Positions 1 to 4,955 of a stretch of DNA of 5,075 nt are shown one piece after another. Position 1 is the first letter of the stretch; every line of letters begins with the position of its first letter. This DNA is from JARROD01 sp037384225 (GTDB lineage: Bacteria > Pseudomonadota > Gammaproteobacteria > Pseudomonadales > Cellvibrionaceae). The notes beneath the pieces were generated by a model. That model saw only the letters and a list, made by a program, of their open reading frames with translations, was not told the origin of the DNA and did no database searches. The position numbers were made by a program, and so were the translations under genes. The stretch is taken from the NCBI GenBank assembly GCA_037384225.1, contig JARROD010000283.1, forward strand, positions 1 to 5,075, written 5' to 3'.

Positions 1-166
1 GGCAGCTGGTCCAGACACGCTGCAAGTACCCTCCGGGGCCCGGCCCGCAAGCTGGGCGTCGGCATACAAGCCTCCGACAGCCTCGGTCAGCTACCACCGG
101 ATGTCCGCCTGACATTGTGCCGACTCCGGGATATTGAGACGTTATCTCTGCACTTTCAATTCGGAC
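1..166. other. Left-edge region, no convincing gene
   Basis: Several frames are open here, but none gives a protein I recognise. The best-looking start is a minus-strand ATG at 115-113. It has GGAG at 127-124, eight bases upstream, and runs open to the window edge (38 codons). Its product would be rich in Cys, Arg, Gly and Pro, which is typical of a chance reading of GC-rich DNA. It would lie about 90 bases downstream of the transglycosylase on the same strand, so a co-transcribed gene cut by the window edge cannot be excluded. The stretch also holds CCGGG-G-CCCGG at 33-43 and GTCGG/CCGAC arms near 54-79. Neither is followed by a T-run on either strand, so I do not call a terminator. Confidence 0.3.
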
Positions 167-178
167 CCTTCGTTGCTC

Positions 179-226
179 GCTTTCTCATCACCTACGTTTC
201 TCATCACCTACGTTTCTCATCACCTA
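179..226 (-). repeat. 16-base tandem repeat across the transglycosylase stop
   Basis: On the plus strand the unit is CGTTTCTCATCACCTA, with perfect copies at 195-210 and 211-226 and a 14/16 copy at 179-194. More decayed copies seem to flank it: CCTTCGTTGCTC from 167 and CCTAAGTTGCTC from 223 match each other at 10 of 12 positions. Read on the gene strand, one copy is translated as part of the C-terminus. The next copy, shifted by one base because 16 is not a multiple of 3, supplies the TGA at 206-204. The unit also carries TAG and TGA in the other frames. Confidence 0.9.
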
Positions 227-1274
227 AGTTGCTCCCGGCATTTGTTTCCAGCTCCGTTTCCCCGGCCAAGGCGCGCTTGGAAAAATCAGCCACCCGGGTA
301 AAAACCGCTTTCAGATTGCGCTTAAACTGATCCTCGAAGGTCGGTACCTGCTGGCGAGTTCGTTTTTCTTTTTCCAGAATACTGTAGGCTTGAAGTAGAA
401 ACTGGGTGCCGCGCAGTACCTTGGCCTTGAGGTCGTTGGAAGGGTTTTGGGATTGTGGGCCGTCGTGGTGGAGATAATAGCTCAGTTCAAAGAGTCGAAA
501 GGCTTTTTCCGCGCCTTTGAGAGCGTGGGTCTCGGATTGTATGCGGTCTTTGTAGTTGTCGATATAGTGCTTGACGCCCGCTTCGGCATTGCGCCAGGGA
601 TCCATGCAGTTTTCCATCGACAACTTGTAGCGTTTGCCGGTGGCTTTAACAAATTGAAACAGCCCGCAGGCGGTAGTGGTGGGCGCGCGGGCCAGGGGGT
701 TGAAGCCGGACTCGATTTCAACGGTCGCCAGCAGCACGGCCTGATGCTCGATAGACAAATTTTCCCGGCGGGCGTAAAACAGGACTGCCCGTATACTTTC
801 GCGCTGACTCCATTCCGGGGCGCCGGCCATTAAAAGTTCGTTCAAACCCTTGTCTTTTACCCTGATGGCGTTATGAACGCGGGTAAAACGCGACGCCTTG
901 ACGACTTCATCCAGGGTCTGGGTTGAAATCTGGTTGAGAATAAAATACTGGTTCAGGTTGGCGCTGGTGACGATGACCAGAGCCAGTATTGCTAGCATAA
1001 CGGCGTTGAATACAACATGAATGGGGTGCCTTCTGCAATACTTTATCACCGCAACGGCGGTGAACCATTTCGCTTTGACCACGGCGCGAATAAAAATCCA
1101 CAGCAACCGGAGTGATTTCCGTAGCGTGGTTTCCGCCTTCAACAGCGAGGAACTCCTGTTACCCGGTGCGTAAGTCGAATTGGGGGAATGAATACTGATG
1201 TTTACGCCGGGAGCGGTGTGGTCAAGGTGTCTGTGATCAGGTGGTGCCGCTTTGGTGGGAACTTGGCTTGACAC
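204..1274 (-). CDS. Membrane-anchored lytic transglycosylase, SLT domain
   Basis: Predicted murein lytic transglycosylase (356 aa) that would cleave the MurNAc-GlcNAc bond of peptidoglycan in the periplasm. Residues 1-86 are a polar, Pro/Ser/His-rich then strongly basic N-terminus. A single hydrophobic segment at about 87-104 follows, with no lipobox or cleavage site, so a type II (N-in) anchor is likely. The SLT/goose-lysozyme-like domain spans about 165-270. It shows VEIESGFNP with probable catalytic Glu188, then a TTACGLFQF motif (residues 200-208) matching the family's GA-GL-Q region. The tail from 300 is charged. The GTG start at 1274-1272 is chosen because AAGGAT lies eight bases upstream. 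The gene is divergent from nagA. Its extreme C-terminus lies in a 16-base tandem repeat: with a single repeat copy the frame would continue for 12 more residues (ASNEGSELKVQR) to a TAA at 144-142. The SLT assignment is strong. The physiological role (growth, recycling or secretion-system assembly) is unknown. Confidence 0.87.
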   Translation of the reverse strand: MSSQVPTKAAPPDHRHLDHTAPGVNISIHSPNSTYAPGNRSSSLLKAETTLRKSLRLLWIFIRAVVKAKWFTAVAVIKYCRRHPIHVVFNAVMLAILALVIVTSANLNQYFILNQISTQTLDEVVKASRFTRVHNAIRVKDKGLNELLMAGAPEWSQRESIRAVLFYARRENLSIEHQAVLLATVEIESGFNPLARAPTTTACGLFQFVKATGKRYKLSMENCMDPWRNAEAGVKHYIDNYKDRIQSETHALKGAEKAFRLFELSYYLHHDGPQSQNPSNDLKAKVLRGTQFLLQAYSILEKEKRTRQQVPTFEDQFKRNLKAVFTRVADFSKRALAGETELETNAGSNLGDEKRR

Positions 1275-1282
1275 GGGGATCT

Positions 1283-1288
1283 ATCCTT
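1283..1288 (-). promoter_or_regulatory. Shine-Dalgarno for the transglycosylase GTG start
   Basis: The minus strand reads AAGGAT, eight bases before the GTG at 1274. No in-frame ATG with a comparable site was seen nearby, so this decides the start. Confidence 0.6.
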
Positions 1289-1370
1289 AATTGAAATTGA
1301 GTGATCGCATTTCATTCTGGCCGTTGGCTTAAACCGCTGATTGATTACCCATTCTCGACAGACTGTTCAC

Positions 1371-1401
1371 ACTATACCCGCAGTGAGTGATTGCATGTAA
1401 G
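1371..1401 (-). promoter_or_regulatory. Candidate sigma70 promoter for the transglycosylase
   Basis: On the minus strand a TATAGT -10 box (1376-1371, five of six consensus positions) follows CTTACA (1401-1396, four of six) with a 19-base spacer. Shifting by one gives TTACAT with an 18-base spacer but a poorer hexamer. Transcription would start near 1364, leaving an untranslated leader of about 90 bases. This is inferred from sequence alone. Confidence 0.4.
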
Positions 1402-1470
1402 TGTGGTTTTTAAAGTGTGGGGAAATTGAGATTTTAGAAGTGATTTGAGTCACTGATAAATTGTGATTTG
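1399..1470. repeat. Short direct repeats in the divergent intergenic region
   Basis: AAGTGTGG occurs at 1399-1406 and 1413-1420. GTGATTTG occurs at 1440-1447 and 1463-1470, 23 bases apart and so close to two helical turns. A related GTGATTG is at 1387-1393. The first GTGATTTG overlaps the CRP-like palindrome. Direct repeats about two turns apart are typical of AraC-family binding sites, so these are candidate sites for the regulator downstream of nagB. Eight-base repeats in AT-rich DNA can also arise by chance. Confidence 0.3.
1439..1454. promoter_or_regulatory. Candidate CRP-type operator
   Basis: AGTGA-TTTGAG-TCACT is a perfect inverted repeat that contains the GTGA-N6-TCAC core of the cyclic-AMP receptor protein site; only the outermost base of each arm departs from TGTGA/TCACA. 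It lies between the two divergent candidate promoters, about 130 bases upstream of the proposed nagA -35 and about 40 bases beyond the transglycosylase -35. Catabolite control is common for amino-sugar genes, but the distance to the nagA promoter is longer than for a classic activator site, so the target is uncertain. Confidence 0.45.
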
Positions 1471-1516
1471 TACACCTTTGAGGCGCTTCTGATAAGCGGT
1501 TGTAAAAGATTCTGCA

Positions 1517-1539
1517 ACGATTTTCGCAGCTGAAAACGT
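1517..1539. promoter_or_regulatory. Imperfect palindrome, possible operator
   Basis: TTTTC at 1521-1525 and GAAAA at 1532-1536 form arms around GCAGCT, and partly matching ACG and CGT lie outside. The arrangement resembles a LacI-family operator interrupted by two extra bases, or a small hairpin. A 5-base hairpin, CGCTT-CTGAT-AAGCG, sits just upstream at 1484-1498. No protein can be assigned to either. Confidence 0.25.
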
Positions 1540-1586
1540 CGCCTGAGTGCCAATTAATAGGATTCAAACTAGCGGAAATAGGGGGT

Positions 1587-1616
1587 TTTACGCATTAATA
1601 TATAAGCTGGTACTAT
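1587..1616 (+). promoter_or_regulatory. Candidate sigma70 promoter for nagA
   Basis: TTTACG (1587-1592) and TACTAT (1611-1616) each match four of six consensus positions, with an 18-base spacer over an AT-rich stretch (1593-1605). Transcription would start near 1623, giving a leader of about 147 bases before nagA. No better pair was found between 1455 and 1769. Confidence 0.4.
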
Positions 1617-1622
1617 TCCTGC

Positions 1623-1769
1623 GCAAATTGGCCACGGGCTGCCTGCGGGGGCCCGACACCGGAGCCGGAACACGGATTTCACCCCAAGCTGGTGATTCGG
1701 GATTCCACCTGTCCAGTGATGGGATTAACCGCCGGCCGTCCAGCGGCGCAATAAACGGAAAATGAATTT
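1623..1769 (+). promoter_or_regulatory. GC-rich nagA leader with hairpins
   Basis: If the proposed promoter is right, this is the untranslated leader of nagA. It is markedly more GC-rich than the DNA before it. It holds CGGGC/GCCCG arms near 1635-1655 and CGCCG/CGGCG arms at 1730-1748 with a nine-base loop, ending nine bases before the weak GGAAAA ribosome site (1757-1762). The second hairpin could affect translation initiation. I recognise no known riboswitch class here, and the one open frame through it gives no recognisable protein. Confidence 0.3.
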
Positions 1770-2963
1770 ATGCAGTTTGCCCTGACCGGAGCCCGTATTT
1801 TCGACGGTGAAACGCTATTGCCGGACACGGCTGTGGTGGTGCTGGAAGGCCATCGCATCCTCAAGTTGATAGACCGCCGCACCCCGGCTTTTGCGGGATT
1901 GAAGCCGCGGCAGATCATAGAGCTCGACGGTGGTGTACTGGCGCCGGGTTTTATCGACCTCCAGGTCAACGGCGGCGGTGGCGCTTTGCTTAACAAGACA
2001 CCCACGGTAGAGGGGGTCGCCGCCATTTTGCGCGGGCATCGGCAGTTCGGTACCACCGCGCTGCTGCCGACCTTGATAAGTGACACCCGGGAGGTACACA
2101 GAGCCGCCGCCGCCGCCGTGATCGAGGCGGCGGCGCGTGGCTTGCGCGGTGTGTTGGGGCTCCACGTTGAGGGGCCATGCTTTAACCCGCGCCGTCACGG
2201 CGCCCACAAACTCGAATTGCTGCGCGGGCTCGACAATGACGACATTGAGTGGCTGACCTCCCTGAGCGGGCAGGATAACGAAAACACGTTCAAGGTTGTG
2301 GTCACTCTGGCTCCCGAATGTACCGCGCCGGCGGCGATTGCCAGACTTGCCGCCGCCGGTATTCGCGTCTGTGCAGGTCATACCGACGCCAGCTTTGCTG
2401 AAATCACTTGCGGCTTGGAAGCCGGCGTCAGCGGATTTACCCACCTCTACAACGCTATGAGTTCGCTGACGGCTCGAGAGCCCGGCGCAGTGTGTGCGGC
2501 TTTGACTGATCCCGATAGCTGGGCCGGTATTATCGTCGACGGCTACCATGTGCATCCGGCGGCAGTCAAACTGGCTTACCGGGCCAAACCCGAGGGCAAG
2601 TTGTATTTGGTCTCCGACGCCATGGCCACAGTGGGCAGTCGTGATAAAACGTTTCAGCTCTACGGTGAAACCATACGCGAGGAGCAGGGCCGCCTGGTCA
2701 ATGCTGAAGGCGTACTGGCCGGTAGCGCCATAGGATTGATGGATGCGGTAAAAAACTGTGTAGAATGTGTGGGAATCCCGCTGCCGCAGGCGCTGCGTAT
2801 GGCGTCACTTTACCCCGCGCAGTTTCTGCGGCTCGATCACTGCCTGGGTCGGATCAAAGCTGGATACCGCGCCGATCTGGTTCACTTCAGCGACAGCTTT
2901 ATTGTCCGCGACACCTGGGTGGCCGGTTGTCGCGAGAGCTATGTGCCGGCATCAAATGACTGA
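1770..2963 (+). CDS. nagA: N-acetylglucosamine-6-phosphate deacetylase
   Basis: Cytosolic amidohydrolase (397 aa) that removes acetate from GlcNAc-6-phosphate to give glucosamine-6-phosphate, the substrate of the NagB encoded 66 bases downstream. PGFIDLQVNG (59-68) has Gln65 and Asn67 where two-metal family members have His-X-His, so a single-metal enzyme of the E. coli kind is expected. Metal ligands are Glu134 (LHVEGP), His204 (CAGHTDA) and His225 (THLYNAM). Asn228, Arg236 (AREPG) and His260 (DGYHV) are the expected substrate contacts, and Asp283 (VSDAMA) is the catalytic acid/base. ASLYPAQ and the IKAGYRADLV beta-sandwich motif complete the fold. E. coli NagA is 382 aa, so this is full length. 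The ATG is fixed by an in-frame TAA at 1752-1754 and a weak GGAAAA site. An alanine run (112-116) is encoded by GCC repeats that form a strong hairpin with downstream GCG codons. The assignment is very secure. Confidence 0.97.
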   Translation: MQFALTGARIFDGETLLPDTAVVVLEGHRILKLIDRRTPAFAGLKPRQIIELDGGVLAPGFIDLQVNGGGGALLNKTPTVEGVAAILRGHRQFGTTALLPTLISDTREVHRAAAAAVIEAAARGLRGVLGLHVEGPCFNPRRHGAHKLELLRGLDNDDIEWLTSLSGQDNENTFKVVVTLAPECTAPAAIARLAAAGIRVCAGHTDASFAEITCGLEAGVSGFTHLYNAMSSLTAREPGAVCAALTDPDSWAGIIVDGYHVHPAAVKLAYRAKPEGKLYLVSDAMATVGSRDKTFQLYGETIREEQGRLVNAEGVLAGSAIGLMDAVKNCVECVGIPLPQALRMASLYPAQFLRLDHCLGRIKAGYRADLVHFSDSFIVRDTWVAGCRESYVPASND

Positions 2964-3029
2964 GTTCTGAAAATAGAGTAAGCGGGCATAGCGTTGCACA
3001 TTGGCTTGCGCACTGGAGATTAAAAGACT
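2964..3029 (+). other. nagA-nagB spacer
   Basis: This spacer has no terminator-like hairpin followed by T's, consistent with co-transcription of nagA and nagB. GGAG at 3015-3018 lies 11 bases before the nagB ATG, a slightly long spacing. Unlike the other three genes, nagA has no tandem repeat at its stop codon. Extra TGA, TAG and TAA triplets do occur within 25 bases of the stop, including an in-frame TAA. Confidence 0.5.
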
Positions 3030-3836
3030 ATGCGAGTTGTGATTCTGGACTCTCAACAGGACGTTGCCGCCTATGGTGCGGATATATTCATTCGCCAGAT
3101 CCAGAGCAACCCCCATTCCGTATTGGGGCTGGCCACAGGCTCGACGCCGTTGGCGCTGTACAAACTGTTGATCGAGGCCAACCGCGCCGGTACTGTCTCC
3201 TTCCACGGTGTCAGTACGTTTAACCTCGATGAATATCTGGGGCTGGCACCAAACCATCCGCAGAGCTACCGCCATTTTATGGATACCCATCTGTTTGACC
3301 ACATCAATATCGATAAAGCACAAACTGCGGTGCCGCCGGGCAATGCCAGCGATCCTCTGCGGGCCTGTGGGGAATACGAGGCTGCTATCGGCCAACTGGG
3401 AGGTATCGATATACAGTTGCTTGGCATCGGCCGCAACGGCCATATTGGTTTCAACGAACCCTCCTCCGGGCTAATGTCCCGCACCCGGGTTAAAACCCTG
3501 ACGCCGGAGACCATCAGGGACAATGCCCGTTTTTTTAGCGCCGATGAATACCAGCCCCACCTGTCTGTAACCATGGGTATAGGCACCATCCTCGACGCCC
3601 GCAAAGTGGTGCTGCTGGCAACCGGGGCCGCCAAGGCCGAGGCGATTGAGGCGGCGGTGGAGGGGCCGATCACGGCCTCCTGGCCCGCGTCGGCGCTTCA
3701 GTTGCATGCCGATGTCGTGCTTATTGTGGACAACGCGGCAGCCTCCAAGCTGGCCAATAGCGCCTTTTACCGGCATATCGAAGCGGAAAATCAAAAGTTA
3801 ATGGAACAGCTTAAAAAAGTTAATGAAACAGCTTAA
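3030..3836 (+). CDS. nagB: Glucosamine-6-phosphate deaminase
   Basis: Cytosolic aldose-ketose isomerase/deaminase (268 aa) converting glucosamine-6-phosphate to fructose-6-phosphate and ammonia, the step after NagA. The phosphate loop is LATGSTP (34-40). FNLDEYLGL carries catalytic Asp67 (E. coli Asp72). The active-site segment GIGRNGHIGFNEP has His138 and Glu143, with Asn136 where E. coli has Asp141; this RNGHIGFNEP form is the Bacillus subtilis kind. Arg167 and Lys202 match E. coli Arg172 and Lys208. Ser146, Arg153 and Lys155 match the E. coli allosteric GlcNAc-6-P phosphate ligands Ser151, Arg158 and Lys160, while E. coli Tyr254 aligns with Phe246 (FY instead of YF). After the family-typical EAEN (251-254) the protein runs on 14 residues. 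Most of this tail comes from a 22-base tandem duplication, whose second copy is read in a shifted frame and provides the TAA. Function is very secure; the allosteric behaviour is inferred. Confidence 0.96.
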   Translation: MRVVILDSQQDVAAYGADIFIRQIQSNPHSVLGLATGSTPLALYKLLIEANRAGTVSFHGVSTFNLDEYLGLAPNHPQSYRHFMDTHLFDHINIDKAQTAVPPGNASDPLRACGEYEAAIGQLGGIDIQLLGIGRNGHIGFNEPSSGLMSRTRVKTLTPETIRDNARFFSADEYQPHLSVTMGIGTILDARKVVLLATGAAKAEAIEAAVEGPITASWPASALQLHADVVLIVDNAAASKLANSAFYRHIEAENQKLMEQLKKVNETA

Positions 3837-3841
3837 AAAAG
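3798..3841 (+). repeat. 22-base tandem duplication across the nagB stop
   Basis: Two adjacent copies, 3798-3819 and 3820-3841, differ at one base of 22 (TTAATGGAAC versus TTAATGAAAC, then CAGCTTAAAAAAG in both, overlapping by the C). Copy 1 is read as LMEQLKK. Copy 2 is offset by one base and read as VNETA, then TAA at 3834-3836. With only one copy the frame would end as KKAAQ and a TGA now at 3849-3851. A decayed third copy may follow (AATGAAAAAATAAAAG). Copy 1 itself carries TAA in both other frames. Confidence 0.9.
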
Positions 3842-3993
3842 CAGCACAATGAAAAAATAAAAGATAGACCGGGGAAATCCGGGGGCTGCCGGCCAGCGCT
3901 GATGTAGAGGGTGCGGTCTGGTAACCCTTTAGCCCCAAGTTGTTGTATTCTATAGGAGTACCAATCGTCTCTTTTTTATTTCCAGGCAGAATT
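3842..3993 (+). promoter_or_regulatory. Intergenic region before the AraC-type gene
   Basis: No open frame of substance lies here. The direct repeat CCGGGG occurs at 3869-3874 (as ACCGGGG context) and 3879-3884. A small hairpin GCTG-CCGGC-CAGC is at 3885-3897, and AGACCG (3866-3871) can pair with CGGTCT (3914-3919) around it. No T-run follows, so this is not a clear intrinsic terminator and read-through from nagB is possible. TTGTTGTATTCTATAGG (3940-3956) holds -10-like sequence, but I see no good -35. A strong AGGAGT (3954-3959) has no ATG, GTG or TTG at usable spacing. Confidence 0.35.
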
Positions 3994-4881
3994 GTGAAGC
4001 CGCTATTTGAAGCTGTTCATCTAGACGACAAATCCATTCGCGTATTGCACTACCAGTGCCAGGCATTTCAGGATGAGCATAGCTGGCACTATCACCCCGA
4101 GTATGAACTCTCCTATATTGTCCGCGGCGAAGGAACCCGTTTTCTGGGCGACAGCGTCGATGTCTATCACGCCGGGGATCTGGTGTTTCTGGGCCCCGAT
4201 ATCCCCCATTGCTGGACCAGTAACGCCGGCCACAGGGAGGGCCCCTGTGAAATGATAGTGGTCCAGTTCCGGGCTGAATGTCTGGGCGAGGGGTTCTTAC
4301 AGATTCCCGAGGCGCAGTCGTTGCGTAGCCTGCTCACCAACGCCAGGCGCGGTATTCATTATACCGGCCGTGGCGTGGAAGTCATTCGCCGGCTTATGGA
4401 GCGCCTTATCGACGCCGACGGGTTGTATCGAATCGCGGTTTTTATTGAGTTGTTGCACGGCTTGAGTGAGGAAAAAAACGGCGAACCGTTGATGGATGAA
4501 ACCCATATGATCGACGATGACAGTTTTCAGGAAGATCGTATGAGCCGGGTGATCAACCATGTCATTAGCAATCTCAGCAGCGATATACGGCAGACGGAGG
4601 TGGCGGATCTCCTGGGTATGACGCCGCAGGGGTTCAGCCGTTTTTTTAAAGCGACAACCGGGCGCACATTCGTGTCTTTCGTCAATATGATGCGGATTAC
4701 GGAAGCCTGCCGGCTGCTTGCCAGTACCCGGGACGATATACTCACTATTTCACTCCAGTGTGGCTACTCTAACCTCTCCAATTTCAACCGGCGTTTCTCT
4801 GCGCTTAAAGGTACGACTCCGAGTCAGTACCGGCGCCAGAGGCTGAGCACCGAAGAGTTCTATAGTGAAATTCACAGCTAA
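3994..4881 (+). CDS. AraC-family transcriptional regulator with cupin sensor domain
   Basis: Cytosolic DNA-binding regulator, 295 aa from the GTG chosen here. The N-terminal cupin (about 28-95) shows WHYHPEYEL, a GDLVFLGP turn and PDIPHCW, the two halves of a ligand-binding barrel. The C-terminal AraC domain (about 182-282) has the first helix-turn-helix at TEVADLLGMTPQGFSRFFK (201-219). The second is at ILTISLQCGYSNLSNFNRRF (249-268), followed by the family signature GTTPSQYRR. The start is uncertain. The frame is open upstream to TTG codons at 3940 and 3943 (18 more residues), but family members usually begin close to a KPLFE-like stretch, and GTG 3994 has a modest AGG seven bases upstream. 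Position 157 bases after nagB on the same strand makes it the likely local regulator of nagAB; ligand and direction of control are inferred. The stop codon sits in a 14-base tandem array. Confidence 0.88.
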   Translation: MKPLFEAVHLDDKSIRVLHYQCQAFQDEHSWHYHPEYELSYIVRGEGTRFLGDSVDVYHAGDLVFLGPDIPHCWTSNAGHREGPCEMIVVQFRAECLGEGFLQIPEAQSLRSLLTNARRGIHYTGRGVEVIRRLMERLIDADGLYRIAVFIELLHGLSEEKNGEPLMDETHMIDDDSFQEDRMSRVINHVISNLSSDIRQTEVADLLGMTPQGFSRFFKATTGRTFVSFVNMMRITEACRLLASTRDDILTISLQCGYSNLSNFNRRFSALKGTTPSQYRRQRLSTEEFYSEIHS

Positions 4882-4955
4882 AAACCCCTAGCTAAAAACC
4901 CCTAGCTAAAAACCCCTAGCTAAAAATCCTTAGCTAAAAACCCTTAGCTAAAAAA
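4876..4955 (+). repeat. 14-base tandem array starting at the AraC-gene stop
   Basis: The unit AGCTAAAAACCCCT is perfect at 4876-4889, 4890-4903 and 4904-4917. Copies 4918-4931 and 4932-4945 have CC-to-TT-type changes, and a partial sixth copy runs to about 4955. The stop TAA (4879-4881) is part of copy 1, so the array begins at the last sense codon. Because 14 is not a multiple of 3, TAA and junction TAG triplets stop all three frames within 20 bases. Each junction can form a hairpin with AGCTA/TAGCT arms and an eight-base loop. There is no T-run on the gene strand, so this is not a standard terminator. Confidence 0.95.

Noticed and set aside
179..226. CRISPR array or phage attachment site
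   Set aside because: Units are directly adjacent with no spacers, and no integrase or Cas gene is present.
1..330. Plus-strand frame open from the left edge to a TGA at 328-330
   Set aside because: It overlaps the antisense of the transglycosylase end and its repeat, has no recognisable motif, and runs opposite to a well-supported gene.
1547..1765. Small plus-strand open frame (72 codons) just upstream of nagA
   Set aside because: It starts upstream of the best promoter candidate, has no good ribosome site, and shows no recognisable motif. A leader peptide cannot be excluded.
1623..1769. Riboswitch or glmS-like ribozyme in the nagA leader
   Set aside because: Hairpins are simple and short, with no conserved core of any riboswitch I recognise. 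The glmS ribozyme also belongs to glmS rather than nagA.
1815..2555. Long minus-strand open frame opposite nagA
   Set aside because: It is a shadow of GC-rich codons in nagA, with no plausible protein features and a fully supported gene on the other strand.
3866..3919. Intrinsic terminator between nagB and the AraC-type gene
   Set aside because: Paired arms exist, but stems are short and no T-run follows on the plus strand.
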